DNA of 64,000 nucleotides from positions 248,001 to 312,000 of the forward strand of contig BRXU01000052.1 of NCBI GenBank assembly GCA_030267565.1, given 5' to 3'. The notes under the pieces were generated by a model. That model was not told where the DNA came from and made no database searches. It worked only from the letters and a program-made list of their open reading frames with translations. The first letter of the stretch is position 1, and each line of letters opens with the position of its first letter. Position numbers and translations under genes: made by a program. Below, one piece after another: positions 30,301 through 41,548 of the stretch. Source of the DNA: Pleodorina starrii (lineage: Eukaryota > Chlorophyta > Chlorophyceae > Chlamydomonadales > Volvocaceae).

Positions 30301-33300
30301 GTACAAGCCGCCTTCCAGCCCCCCCCCCAGTTCCGGAGGTTCAGCGGCTGTCGCAGCTTGATCATCAACGTCCGCAGTGACTCATTATTTTATAAAGGAG
30401 CATATCACTCCCTGAACCCCCCCCCCCGCCCGGTCCCGCCACCGTCATCGTTCTCCTACCCTGCGTAAGTGCTCCGACCCCTCTCCCCTCCCTCCCCTCC
30501 CTCCCCTCCCCTTCCCCACTCCCTAGATGGCTCCCGACGAGGGTGCCTGCTACATGCCGAGTGTGGTGTACGACAACTCCATCATACTCACCCACTGGGG
30601 AAGGTTGGACCCGGACCACACATCCGGGTCAGCGTACGAACAGGTGCGTGTGTGTATGTGTATGTGTGTGTGGGGTAATAAGAACGGCCCGGGGCGAGGG
30701 AACGCAACGCAGTTACCTGGGATATTACCTGAGAATTACCTGATATCTCCAGCAGAAATAAAGCGAGCGCGTGTGGGGGGGGGGGGGGAGAAGCCGGGAA
30801 GGGGGCGTCAGGGCCGGAGGGGGGGAGTGGCTTGTGGTGCCGTGTGTAAAGGCGGGTGAGGACCGGACGGGACCGGGCGAAGGCCGCACCTCACCGCACC
30901 GCACCTCACAAGCCTGCATAGGCCGCCTGAGGACTGTGTAGCCGTGTCCCCGCCCTGCCCCTCGTTCTCTTTACCCCCACCCCCCTTTTAGGTACTTTGC
31001 CGTTTTGGTACTTTACCGGGCTCCGGCCTATACGTGGATAACTCCCCCCCCCGTTGTCCTCTCTCTCTCATACACACACATACACACACACCCTTCCGCG
31101 GCCGCTCTCGACACGTCGGCCCCTCTGCGCATGCGTTTATGCCCGTCTGCCCTTGCTTCGTCTTGGTACGGTACATTCGGTCGCAGGACGATTACAGCAA
31201 GTCGATGCCCCTGGAGCAGTTCCCCGGCTGGCGGCGCTTCGACTGGCAGAACGTGACGCGGCCACACCCCTGCTACAGGCCCGACAAGGTACCGGTATCG
31301 TATCATAACGCAGGAGGGGGAGGGAGTGGGAGTAGGGCTTGCCTGCCCGCCGCATCCCGCTTCCCAGCAGCGCAGCAGGACCAGGACCAGGACCAGGCGA
31401 GATCCCCTCCCCCTGACTGACTGACTGACTTGACTGACTTGACTGACTGACTGATTGACCAACTGACTGACTGTCTCGAATGCCCTTGCACCGCACCACC
31501 GCACCACCATGCCGCAATCTCATTGCCGAGCGAGCGAGCGAGCAAGCGAGCTAGCGAGCAAACACGACCTTGCGAAAGACCAGACCGTCCAAGCAAGTCC
31601 CGTCCAGCGAACTCCCGTCAACCCTCGACCCCCTCCCCTCCCCTCCCCTCTTTGCCATTGCCGCACATCGCCATGGCACTCGCGACCCCCCTTCCCGCCC
31701 CTTCCCGTCCCGCCCCGTTTGAACTTTGCTGCAACCCCCTACCTACCTACCTACCTACCTACCTACCTACCTACCTACCTACCTACCTACCTACCTACCT
31801 ACCTACCTACCTACCGATATCCCCAATCCATTCCTTCGACCCTCCTAATCCGCCGAACCCCTCCTCCCCATCCCCGACCCTCTGCCCTGCAGCGAGTATC
31901 GTCCACTGTCCGCTTCCAGCCCACGTAGCTCTCCAGTCGTCGTGTTTCGGCCATCCCTTCCCGTTGGCTTCCCCCACCCCCCGCCCCCCCCCTCTCCTCC
32001 ACTCCCCCTCCACCCATACACGGTACACGCCCCCCCTTACCGCTCCCGCCCCCCACCCCACCCTCCTCCCTCCCCATGTCTCATGTTAAATAAGCAGCAT
32101 ATCACTCCCCCCGCCCCGCCCCCTCCACCCCCCCTGGCAGGACCTGGTCATCCCCGCCTTCAAGCCGCCCGAGCACTTCTCCTCCTCCCCGCTGCTGGGC
32201 GCCCCGCCCCTGGACCGGGACATTCTGCTGTACTTCCGGGGGGACATTGGCAACGGCCGCCGCAACCACTACAGCCGGGGAATACGACAGAAGCTGTTCC
32301 AGTGAGGGGGAGGGGGGGGCCAGGAGGGGCGGGTCCAGGGGGGGCGGGATGGAGAGAAGGACCGCAGTGAGGCAGCCGGGGGAGGGCGAGGGGGGGGTTG
32401 AGGGAGGGCGAGGGGGCCGCGTTGGGGTCTGTGCGTGTAGGTCGCGTGCGGTGCTACAAGCGAGGAGTCCCTCGAGGCCGCGTGGCCTCCTGGCTTGATG
32501 CCTTGATGCCTTGATGCTGCCTTGCTGTTGCCTTGATGCTGCTGCTGCTGCTGCTGCTGCTGTTGTTGCTACTGCTGTACCACCTCCGTATGTACCACCT
32601 CCGTTTGATTCCGTTCCGCTGATTCGCGGCATCCCGCCGCCTCATCCTGCCACTTCTCATCTCTGTTCCACCTCTAGTCTCTCTGGTTTCTTGTCGCTTG
32701 TCTCGTCTCTCTTGTCTCTGTCTCACCTCCGTCTCTCTCCCCGGGGTGGGTGGGGTGGGGTGGGGTGGTTGTCTCATCCCCCAGTCTGGCCCACGAGGGC
32801 GACTGGGCGACCAGGTACCACATCTACATCGGGACGGGGGACACCATCCCCGGGCCCTACTCGGAGCACATGGCCAGGTCCAAGTTCTGTCTGGTGGCAC
32901 CGGGTGAGGGGGGCGGGGGGGGCAGGGGGAAGGGACAGGGGGGTAGGGGGACAGGGGGGTAGGGGGACAGGGGGGTAGGGGGACAGGGGAAGGAAGGAAG
33001 GGGGGTAGGGGGACAGGGGAAGGAAGGAAGGGGGGGAGCGGAAGGAGGGTGAGGAAAGGAACCGCAGCGATGGAGCGGAGGCGGGACGTGGGGTGAAAAA
33101 TGATACCGCAGCGCACGTGGGGTGAGGGGAAGGGGTTCGGCTGGTGGCTGGTGGTTGGACCTTTTTGCGGATGGGGCTCACAACGTCACAAGGGTGTGCG
33201 CGTGTGTGCGGGCGGGCGGGCGGGACGTGTGTGGCAATATGCCCGGCTGCTGTTATGCGGCACATGCGGTTTCGTCTTAGCTACTGAACCACCCACCCCA

Positions 33301-34703
33301 CCCCCCACCCCCCGCTCACACACCTCCCCCACCCCCCACTGCCTCCTCCCCCTCCTCTCCCTCCTTCCCCTCCGCCTTCGCTGCGGTATCTTCTTTCTTA
33401 TCCCCTCCTCCCCCTCCCCCTCTTTATACCCCCTCCCCCTCCTCCTTCGCCCCCTCCCCTTCCCCCTTCCCCCCCTCCCCCTCCTCCTCCGCCCAGGTGA
33501 CGGCTGGTCAGCCCGTGCCGAGGACGCGGTGCTTCACGGCTGCGTGCCGCTTGTGATCATGGACAACGTACATGCGGTGTTTGAATCCATTCTGGATTGG
33601 GACTCGTTCTCGATCCGGATCCGGGAGGACGACGCCGCGTTTGCTGCGCTGCCGGAGCTGCTGACGGCGGTGCCGCCCGAGCGGTTGGCCAAGATGCAGC
33701 GCAACCTGGCGAGGGTGTGGCACAGGTGAGGGGAGGGGAGGGGAGGGGGAGGCAGGCGGGATTGGGGGGTAGTGGAGGCAGGCGGGATGGGGGGGTTAGG
33801 GGGGTAAAAAAGAAGATACGGTACCGCAGCGGAGACGGAGACGGCGTTACTTGGGGGAGGGGTTGATGGGGGTGGGGCGTGGGGGTGAGGGTTGTCAAAG
33901 GGGCCGGGGTGCGGGGGGGGGGCGGGGGATTGCTGTAGTGAAGGGCAAGAGCGGCGGGCGCGATTCCTACGGGGGAGGGGTTAAGGGAGAAGATACCGCT
34001 GCAGGGGACCAGGGGGTGCAGGGGGGCGTGCGGCAGTGGGTCAGGGATTCAGTGGTTGCAAGCGGGGGAACCCGCTGCCGCGCCGCCTGCCGCTTCTCGC
34101 GGCTCCGACTCCGACTCCGTCTCTCCCCCCCCCTCCCCAACTGTGCACACCTCCGACTGTGCGCACGTTGCGTTGGCATCTTAGCCTGATCCGTTCCTGA
34201 TCACCCGCCCGCGTAACATCGAACCCGTAACATCTTTACCCTGCACCCACACTGCCGCCTCCCTGCCCCTCCGCCTTCCCTCTTCCTCCCCTTTCCCTCC
34301 CTCTCCCTCCCCTTTCCCTCCCTCCCTCCCCCTTTGCTCTCGTGGTATTTCCATATGTGGCGTCGACTGACTCTTTACGGAATTGCCCCACGTTTGTCAG
34401 TTGCTCAGCCTCATTGCCTACTTGGGGACCGTTGCGGCATCTTTGACTGTCTTTTCACTGTTTTGTTTTTTGACTCCCCCCCCCCTCAGGTTCACTTACG
34501 CCACGGGTCCGCTTCTGCGCAAGTCGTACAGCCGGGTGTCCTCCTTGCAGCAGCACTACCACCCGGCGCAGGTGATGGAGTCGTCCCATCGCCTGACGCC
34601 CCGCGACTCGCCCTTCCGGCCCCTGACCCAGTTCCCGTTTGAGGAGGACGCGTTCGGCACCATCATGCAGTGGCTCTACCACCGCATCAATGAGACCAGA
34701 TGA
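21314..34703 (+). CDS. EGF-like / exostosin (GT47) glycosyltransferase, 5' incomplete
   Basis: At least 729 residues from 20 exons: 21314-21493, 21968-22056, 22454-22523, 23377-23435, 24435-24518, 24873-24973, 25616-25631, 26198-26295, 26497-26561, 26890-26990, 27888-27943, 28281-28391, 29279-29388, 29960-30069, 30527-30643, 31187-31288, 32141-32301, 32785-32903, 33497-33725 and 34490-34703. All phases agree. The lumenal N-terminal half is cysteine-rich with two EGF-like modules (CPNNCSGWGNC and CVNQCTGHGDC...CRCHPGWYGNDC). The GT47 domain starts at about residue 285 (RPLIYVYDMPP) and includes EEADFFYVP, GGRDHIWL, DEGAC, ILTHWGR, DLVIPAFKPP, the CLVAPGDGWSAR region and EDAVLHGCVPLVIMD. This matches an algal/plant exostosin-like family. 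Such enzymes are usually Golgi type II proteins that add sugars to cell-wall or matrix glycans; donor and acceptor are unknown. The first exon enters in phase 1, so a 5' exon is missing. Confidence 0.93.
22624..22740. repeat. GGGAT minisatellite in intron
   Basis: About 20 copies of GGGAT/GGGGT in the donor half of intron 22524-23376. Confidence 0.9.
24291..24416. repeat. 24-bp minisatellite before an acceptor
   Basis: Five units of CTTGTCCTTGACCTTGTCCT-CGCC/T (one unit 30 bp long) end 18 bases before the acceptor at 24434. Together they form a very long regular polypyrimidine tract. Confidence 0.9.
25166..25208 (+). repeat. module D copy, upstream of microexon
   Basis: GGCTTCTTGTTTCATTGTTG then AAATTCACTCTTCAAACTCC, in intron 24974-25615. 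Confidence 0.9.
26692..26756 (+). repeat. module C long copy, acceptor-proximal
   Basis: GTCCGTTCGCTGACGCCGTC...GCTGCGATATCTTCTTTTTT, then a C-run, in the acceptor half of intron 26562-26889. The extended left end is shared with minus-strand copies at 38353 and 54400. Confidence 0.85.
26829..26862 (+). repeat. module B copy, acceptor-proximal
   Basis: CGCAGTGACGCATGTTATAT-AATGGAGCTGATCAC, slightly diverged, before the acceptor at 26889. Confidence 0.7.
27490..27532 (+). repeat. module E copy
   Basis: AATTAGAACGGCCCGGGGCG-AGGGAACGC in intron 26991-27887. Confidence 0.8.
28531..28586. repeat. GGGT microsatellite
   Basis: About 13 copies of GGGT in the donor half of intron 28392-29278. Confidence 0.95.
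30373..30420 (+). repeat. module B copy, acceptor-proximal
   Basis: CGCAGTGACTCATTATTTTA then AAGGAGCATATCACTCCCTG and a C-run, in intron 30070-30526. Confidence 0.9.
30672..30740 (+). repeat. module E long copy, donor-proximal
   Basis: GGTAATAAGAACGGCCCGGG then GCGAGGGAACGCAACGCAG and three ATTACCTG-like units, in the donor half of intron 30644-31186. Confidence 0.85.
31002..31048 (+). repeat. module A copy, acceptor-proximal
   Basis: TTACCGGGCTCCGGCCTATA-CGTGGATAAC in the acceptor half of intron 30644-31186. The same intron carries module E on its donor side. Confidence 0.85.
31738..31815. repeat. (ACCT)n microsatellite
   Basis: About 19 uninterrupted copies in intron 31289-32140. Confidence 0.97.
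32076..32112 (+). repeat. module B copy, acceptor-proximal
   Basis: GTCTCATGTTAAATAAGCAG-CATATCACTCCCC, diverged, before the acceptor at 32140. Confidence 0.7.
32928..33040. repeat. GGGGGACAGGGGGGTA minisatellite
   Basis: Repeated purine-rich units in the donor half of intron 32904-33496; potential G-quadruplex former. Confidence 0.85.
33365..33406 (+). repeat. module C copy, acceptor-proximal
   Basis: CTTCGCTGCGGTATCTTCTT then TCTTATCCCC, in intron 32904-33496. A reverse copy fragment lies nearer the donor at about 33093. Confidence 0.85.
33803..33846 (-). repeat. module C copy, reverse, donor-proximal
   Basis: GTAAAAAAGAAGATACGGTA-CCGCAGCGGAGACGG in the donor half of intron 33726-34489. 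Confidence 0.85.
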
Positions 34704-34756
34704 GGCTGGCGGAGGGAGGGAATGGGGGTGTGGGGGTGAGGGGGAGGGGGAGGGTT

Positions 34757-35263
34757 GCGTCCCTCCTTCGTCGAATGGTTGGGTGCGAAGGAGTCGGTGC
34801 ATTGCTCGGAAGGGGCCGGTGGGTGAGGGTGGCAGGTGAGGATGAGGGGTGAGGGTGGGTTGGGATGGAAAGGTTAAAGAAGCGGGCTGGTGGCGCGCGC
34901 GCTGTGATGCCACCGCGGCTATGGATGGATGGGCGTTGGTGGGGATGGGGGGGGGTGAGCGCTCCTCCCAGCGCAGCGCAGCGATGGGGGCGGGCCGGGG
35001 GGTGGAGAGCCGAGCTGGAGCGGGCGGCGCCCTGCCTGGCAGCGACAAGGCGGGAGGGGGGGAGGCGGAGCAGCGAGGAGCGGCGCGCCGAGGAAGCAGC
35101 GCGCTGGAGCAGCGAGCGTGGCGGTGCGCGAGCAGTTGATCAGCCGTTCGCCTCGGGTGCCATGCGTGTAAATACGGTAGGTGCGTTGCGTTGCGTCCAT
35201 TCTTCGTCGAACGGTCCAATGGGCGCAAAAGGGGGGGGTTGCATTGCTCGGAAGGGGCCGGTG
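34757..35263 (+). repeat. imperfect direct repeat, 436 bp apart
   Basis: Copies at 34757-34822 and 35193-35263 share GCGTCC...TTCGTCGAA, a short variable middle, then GCATTGCTCGGAAGGGGCCG. They flank the probable 3' UTR of the exostosin-like gene. They could be a small dispersed element or a local duplication. Confidence 0.75.
35167..35171 (+). terminator. candidate TGTAA poly(A) signal, exostosin-like gene
   Basis: First TGTAA after the stop codon, 463 bases downstream, in a plausible 3' UTR. Confidence 0.55.
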
Positions 35264-36131
35264 CGTCCCGCCCGCCTGTCTGTCTGGCTGTCTGTCTGGC
35301 TGTTGAGCTACCGGTACGGTACATCGGGGGCTGGGCTGGACTGCCGGTTGGGCTGCCGGTTGGGCTTAGCAGGGGATCCAGCACGAGCGAGATTCGCCCA
35401 GCCACTGCTGCTGCCGTGCTGCGGCGGCGGCTATGTAGCAACCGCAACGAACAACGAACTAACGACCTGTGACCATCTTGCATTTACGCACTGCTACGTG
35501 TGAGCCCACCTGCGCGCGACGCGTCCAAATGGATGGATACATGGGAAGGAGGGACACGACGGCATGGGCATTGTTTTCGTGGGGGCTGGTGGGAGAACGA
35601 GGGCGAGGGCGCCGCTGCTGCTGCTGGTGGTGGTGGTGGGGCAGTGGACACCAGTAGTAGACACCGGTAGACGCGGTTGGGTGCGTTCGGTTTGGGCCTC
35701 GACCCGCGTGTGTGTGTATGTGCGTGTGTGTGGACGACGAGGTGGATATGCGCGCTGTGCACATGCCGACATGCGTCTGACTGCAGCGCGCGGCTCTTCT
35801 GCCGAGCAGTACTTCTTCTTCGGCGTTGTTCGCCGCCTCGCGACCCGTCCGTCCGTCCGTCCGTCCGTCAGGGGCCGTCTGGAGGTACCCCCGGTAGGCC
35901 CCCGGTAGGTCTCCACCGACGTGCAGTGTGCAGTACAGTGCAGTACAGTGCAGTACAGTGCATCGGGGAGAGAGATACCGAGATACGTGCGTACGTACGG
36001 CACCGAAAGCGGCAGTGGCGTTGGCAGTGGCAGCCATTGTCGTCGCTGAGTTGGCCGCCCCCAGGGCGACAGCACCACCAGCGCACCAGGGTCCGGCACC
36101 AGCAGCAGCAGCAGCTGCACGATAACAGCGG

Positions 36132-36136
36132 TTACA
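36132..36136 (-). terminator. candidate TGTAA poly(A) signal, TLDc gene
   Basis: TTACA on the plus strand reads TGTAA on the minus strand, about 860 bases past the TLDc stop codon. Assignment is inferred from position. Confidence 0.4.
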
Positions 36137-36993
36137 GCCCCAGTGGTGCATAATCACACGCATACATGCGTATACCGGTAGGTAGTGCACCAGTCGGTTG
36201 TTGAACGGCATGTTTTTTTATCAATTCATGGGGGCGCACGGAGCTTTGGTGCTTTGCTCCCCGCGAACGCGCAGACGAAGGCCCCTTTCTTTGCCTTGCC
36301 TTCCGAAGCCGTGCTCTCACCGCTCTGCCGCCTCTCCTTTCCTGTCACCGCGAGCCCGAGCCAGCCAGCTCTACACATACCGTACATACATACACAGTGT
36401 GTTATGGATGGCTGCCGTGACGGCCGAGCGTGCGCATGCCGAAAAACGCTCTAGATGGAGTGAGATTGCCAGTACGGCCAGTACGCCTTGCGCCCCGTGT
36501 GGGCATTTACGGCGCACGACCATGCTACGAAATGGATTTTAATTCAGAAACTCGAACGCAGACACCGCACACGAAGCCCCGAGCCCATTGCGCTCACAAA
36601 CGCAGACAACAGCAGCAGCAGCAGCCTCTCCCTGAACAAAACAAAACAAAACAAAGCCAGGATAAGGAACACAATGTGACGAGCTGCCCTTCCCTTCACA
36701 AACTGATCACATAACGATACGCGCGCCCTTCTCCGCAGCCTGCATGCAAGTCAACTCCAGCCCCAGCCCAGCCAGCTCGCAAACTCCCAACCTCCCACCC
36801 CCCCCAAACCCCCCTCTGGCCGAAAGCTGCTGCATCACTCTCCGCTCCCCTCTGCTCACGACCGCTGCTGTTGCTGCTGCTGCTGACTCTCAACCCTCCC
36901 ACCTCTCCCCCGGCCCCTTTTGGCGGGGTATGTGTGTGTGTGTGTGCCCCTCTTCCCTTCCCTTCACTCCCCTTCCCCTCACTCCCCTTCCCC

Positions 36994-39900
36994 TCATTCC
37001 ACCACAGTGCTCTTCCAGGTGATACCCTCCAGCTTCCACTCCACCCCCCGGGCGTCAGCAACGTACACCTTTGGGGGGGAGAAGGGGGGGGGGGGAAGGC
37101 AGGTAGTGGGAGCAGATGGACGGATGGCGGGAAGGGGTGGGGTTTGGGGGTTGTGCTGGTGGTGGTGGTGGGGGTGGTGGGGTTTGGGGTTTGGGGTGCT
37201 GAGGGGTATAGGAGGGCCGGTGGGGATACCGCAGCGAAGGGATGGAGACGGCCCGGGTCCCGTCCACCGGCCCCCACGGGAAGAGGAAAGGTCCCCACCG
37301 TATTAAGAAACACGGGCAGGCACCAGACTGCCAGACAACAAGCGGGAACGGAGACGCGCGGAGAGGCGAGGGGAGGCGAGGGGAGGGGAGGCGAGGGGAG
37401 GGGAGGCGAGGCGAGGGGAGGGGAGGCGAGGGGAGGGGAGGCGAGGCGGAGGGGAGGCGAGGTAGGGTGCTGGAGAGGAAGCACAGTACTCGTTGAGGGT
37501 AGAGCTCAGGGGCAGAGGCAGGGACAGAGACAGGGGCAGGGGCAATGCCCCCCACTGCCACCTCGCGCTGACCAGCCCACCCTCACCGGCAACCCTCGGG
37601 AACCCCACACGCCCCGCCCGTCACCTCACCCCCCACCTCCCCCCCCCGGGCTGATCCCCTCTTGCGCCGTCTTCGCTGCTGAATTCCACTCTAGGCCCTC
37701 CTCTTAATATCGCCATATTTCTGGTGGTGCTAATTTTGGCATTGCTTCTTCGGCACTGCCGCTTTCCACTTCGAACATCAGCTCAGCCCCTCAGCCTGCA
37801 ATTTCGGACAAGTACACCACCCATATAACCCCCCTCCTTACTCCTGCGGTGTCGTTTTTCCTTAACCCTCCCCTCCATTCCCCCCGTTCCGCCCCCTCCC
37901 CCTTGAGTGCACCTTGAGCCACTCCAGCTCCGCCCTCTTGGGGTCGTCTCCGGGTCCGAATAGAGAGCGGCCGCCGTCGGGCAGCCGCGAATAGTAGGTG
38001 CCTGCATGCATGCGGGGGAGTGGGGTAGTGGGGTGGGGTGGGAGGGACGAGGGGGGGTGGGGGGTGGGTTATAAGGTGCGCATGCTAGCACATCGCCCTT
38101 AGCCCTAGCCAACCCTCAACCCTCTCCCCCCCCCTTCCACATACACACCCCGCCTCAGCACCCACCCACCCACCCAGCCCCACCCACCCAGCTTGCTCTT
38201 GGCCAGGCGCTCCTTCCCCCGCGGCTTGAGTGGAATGCTGAGTCCGTCCGCCCCGAACTGCGGTCCACTGCCCGGGTTGTCAATCACAGCCAGGTTGGGA
38301 CCGCCCACCTGGGAGCCACCAGAGGCCGGAGGGGGGAAGGGGGAAGGGGGAGCAGTAAAAAGAAAATACCGCAGCGGAGACGGAGACGGCGTTAGCGAAC
38401 GGACCCAATACTTCCCGAAGGGGGAAAGGGGGAAGGGGGGAGCAGGAAAGGGCGCCTGAGTCGCGTGGACGACCGGTACCTCTTCCACCCCTTTCCCCAG
38501 AAGACCTCCGACCTGCCCAGAGGGCCCAGGCACCCGCCCACACCCTCCCACACCCATAAAACCCGCTTCCGCCTCTCCATGCCGTACTTCGAGCTCCTAT
38601 CTCCCCGCCCTCTTCCTCCTCCGTCTTCCCCCGCCCACTTCCTCCCCCCCCCCCCGCTGCCCCCCCCCTCTTCCTCCGCTTCCCTCCGTCGCCTCCCCTC
38701 CGTCCCACCGCTGCGGTAGTGCGCTTCCTTCCCTTTCCTAAACCCCCCCGCCCCATTCCCCCTCCCCCACCCCCTCCCTCTCGCCGTCTGCTGCTGTCCG
38801 CCCCACCTTTGCCAGTTTGAATGGGCCCTCCCCCTTTCCCTCCCTGGACTGCGTCCTCCCGCTCCGGACGTCCCCCTTGTTCTTGTCCTTCCCCCAGTGC
38901 GGCCAGGTGAAGAGGAAGGCCCCATTGGAGGCTCGGTCCTCACCCAGACCGATCCAGCCCTCGGGGTTGTAGCCACCCAGTACGGCACCCCCGGACGTGC
39001 CGGCCACCACCACCGCCGCACCCAGACCGTCCACCTTCGGACGGAAAGCGAGTGAAGGGGAGGAGGAGGGGGAGGGGGCAGGGTAGGGGGGAGGGGAGGG
39101 GGCGGGGGAGGCGGGAGGGGGAGGCGGACGTGAAGGGGAGGAGGAGGGGGGGGGGGCGGGGTAGGGGGGAGGGGGCGGGGGAGGCGGGAGGGGGAGGCGG
39201 ACGTGAAGGGGAGGAGGAGGGGGGGGGCGGGGTAGGGGGTAGGGGGCGGGGGAGGCGGGAGGGGGAGGCGGGGGAGGGGGAGGCAGGAGAGGGGCGGCGA
39301 GGTGCGGCAGGGTTGGGGCAAGAGGGGGGAGTGTGGGAGGGGGTTGAGAGGGGAGGTGCCAGCGGGGCAACGACGAAGGCGACGATGACGACAACTGGAA
39401 GCGCGGATGGATAGGGTGAGTCCTCCTATGGGTGGGTGGCCCTATGTGGGGAACGAGGCGAAACAAGCGACAAGGGAGATCGGCATGATGAGGCCTTATG
39501 GCTGGGTCTGGGTCTGGGGGCAGACAGTCGGGAGGGGATATTTTGAGGAGGAGAAGGCGCACGGAGGATTATCCCGTACCTCCGTACCTCCGTACCTCCG
39601 CGCCCGGCAGGGTTACGGCATGTCGTACCTTGACGTGGAAGGCCGCGGGGTTCCAGCCGTCGTTCTCCGCGTCGTACACGCACTTGAGGGGCCGCCCCTG
39701 GAGCTGGGTGCGGGCCAGGAGCGGTCGTACGGCAACCACCAGCGGGTCGCGCTCGTCGCCGGGTACGGGCGCGGCGCGCTCGTCCATCTCGCAGTACTGC
39801 ACATCCGTACGTAGCGGTGCAGAGGTGGTACGTTACGAGAGGCCAATACGGGATTACGGCAGGGCAGCATTACGGCGCGAGGAGACGGGAGGTGTCGTAC

Positions 39901-41122
39901 AGGGGAGGCCACACCGTTTGGGAGGTCCAACCACCAACCAGAAGAGGGAGGAGGCGGGCAATGGCCACGTGGCAATGCGAAATGGCGAAAAGTATTGGTA
40001 TTGGTTGCAGCAAATGGACCCCCTTCCCGATCCCCCCGATCGATAACTTCATTATTTTATCAACATCAAGACCAGCCGAATGCCCAGCAGTGCACATCAC
40101 CCACCCACCCACCCACCCATCCACCCGGATGTGGGTTTGGGTTTGGGTTTGGATGTGTGCAACTCCCCCTTAACCCGCTCCGCCACCCCCTTAACCCTAA
40201 CCCCCTCTGGCCCCCTCCCTTCCCCTCCCCTCCCCGGCCCCCCCTCCGTCCGCCCTACCCCCCCCCCACCCCCACCCCCACCCCCAACCTGGTCCGGAAG
40301 CTCATCGAAATTGATCCGCTTCAAACCCATCGGCGCACTGTGGGATACGGAGGGAAAGGGGCGGGGGGGGTTACGGAGTACGGCAGCAACACCGCCCGGT
40401 GTGAGGGGGAGGCAGGGAACAGGGGGCTGCAGGCGTCAATGACGGTCAGTCAGTCAGTCAGTGAGTCAGTCAGTCAGTCAGTCAGGCAGGCAGGCAGGCA
40501 CCGGGATAACCCGTCTTGAGGTACTCTGGCCCCCCAACAGGCGCACCGGTGGGGGTGAAATGCGGCCCATCCCCACCCCCACCCCCACAGCCACACCCCC
40601 ACAGCCACCCCCTCACCCCCTCCTCCAAACCCACATAGAACTGCTCTCCACTGATACGGTGTTACGGATCCCACAGGCCCCTTCCAGCTCCTTCCTTTCA
40701 TGTTGCATCCTCCCCTTCAAACCGTCTACAGCCCCTCCTCGCCGGCCCTCCTCCCACCCCTCCATCCCCCCTCCAGTCCCTTCTTTTCCCCTCCTGCCGT
40801 CTCCACGCGTCGCCCCCCACGCGACGCCGTACGGCACGTGTGCTCACGGGTCCGACAGCGCCTTCGGAAAGAAGAACGACACCATCCGTTCAACCATGTC
40901 CATCTCCTGCTTAGGTTTCTGCTGCTGCTGGCCCTCCGGTTGTTGCTGTTTGTTGTTGCTGGCGCGGGCTGGCGCCGTGCCATTGCGGGCCGGGTGAGAA
41001 CCGTGTGCCAGTCGCGGCGTGGGCCAGGCGCCGAAGGCCACCCGCCCCGCGTGCGTGCGCCGCGGGGCTGCGTTGTGCTGGCGGTAATGGTGGTGGTGGT
41101 GGGTGCAGCTGGAGAGCAGCAT
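36994..41122 (-). CDS. TLDc-domain protein
   Basis: Complete 334-residue protein on the minus strand. Exons in transcript order are 41122-40848, 40337-40289, 39796-39629, 39034-38807, 38308-38188, 38001-37913 and 37068-36994 (TGA); the total is an exact codon multiple. Residues 1-75 are basic, with poly-His and Gln-rich runs and several arginines, compatible with an organelle transit peptide. A conserved pre-domain follows (MVERMVSFFFPKALSDP, GLKRINFDELP). The TLDc domain covers about 125-330: LLARTQLQGRPLKCVYDAEN, DGWNPAAFHVKV, AVLGGYNPEGWIGLG, GAFLFTW, LAVIDNPGSGPQFGADGL and a final EWLKVYVADARG strand. Plants and green algae have TLDc proteins of this arrangement. Animal TLDc proteins act in oxidative-stress resistance and V-ATPase regulation; the role here is not established. 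The ATG at 41122 is the first in frame after an upstream stop. Two acceptors read AAG. Confidence 0.92.
37365..37468. repeat. GGGAGGCGAG minisatellite in TLDc intron
   Basis: [24 protein letters not shown] units in intron 37069-37912. On the gene's own strand this is a long polypyrimidine tract toward the acceptor. Confidence 0.9.
38353..38410 (-). repeat. module C long copy, acceptor-proximal to TLDc
   Basis: Plus strand reads AAGAAAATACCGCAGCGGAG then ACGGAGACGGCGTTAGCGAA. On the minus-strand gene it is the forward form, close to the acceptor at 38309. Confidence 0.88.
39045..39300. repeat. about 80-bp minisatellite in TLDc intron
   Basis: Three imperfect units of GGGGGAGGCGGACGTGAAGG-type sequence with GGAGGAGGAGGGGG and GGGCGGGGTAGGGGG parts, directly next to the acceptor at 39035. 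Confidence 0.85.
40443..40500. repeat. (GTCA)n/(GGCA)n microsatellite
   Basis: Tetranucleotide tract in TLDc intron 40338-40847. Confidence 0.95.
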
Positions 41123-41548
41123 GGCTGGCTGGGCGGTTGGCGTCGCGGTGGGGTTGGTGATGGTGCAGGATGGAGATGCGGGGATGGGAAAGGGGCTAGC
41201 TGCTCCAGATGCCTCAGCTGTCACGAGGAGTGAGGCTGCCCGGAGAAAGATTTGTACTTGCTCAAAGTGGGTTGTAGGGATCTGGTGTGCAAGCTGTGGG
41301 TGTGAGCGGTTGGATGTTACTCGGCACGTCGAGCGGTAAGGGGCTCACAGTATGAGTACGCACATGCATTCAATGGAGGACCAAGTACCGTAAGCGGACT
41401 GAGGCCCCAATGACCACTATCAGGGCGAAGTCTGCAGAAGACAACAAAATGGAACCTGGGACTGTACGATTACCCACTCGGTTTCTTCTTTGCGAAGCCA
41501 GGTCACTGCAGGTCCACATGTCAACGAGCAAACGAGCAAACAAGCACC
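41123..41548. promoter_or_regulatory. divergent promoter region, TLDc / V-ATPase F
   Basis: The two start codons face away from each other across 426 bases, which is less GC-rich than the flanks from about 41240. It must contain both 5' UTRs and probably a shared promoter. No TATA box or named operator could be identified with confidence. Confidence 0.5.

Larger units (their letters stand above)
34704..36993. other. convergent 3' flanks of exostosin-like and TLDc genes
   Basis: No gene is recognised. The stretch lies between the stop of the plus-strand exostosin-like gene and the stop of the minus-strand TLDc gene, so it should hold both 3' UTRs. Content: a 65-70-bp imperfect direct repeat (34757 and 35193), a (GTCC)n tract near 35848, a CAGTACAGTG tandem near 35925-35962, and lower GC from about 36100 to 36720. 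Candidate poly(A) signals are TGTAA at 35167 (+) and 36132 (-). Confidence 0.6.
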
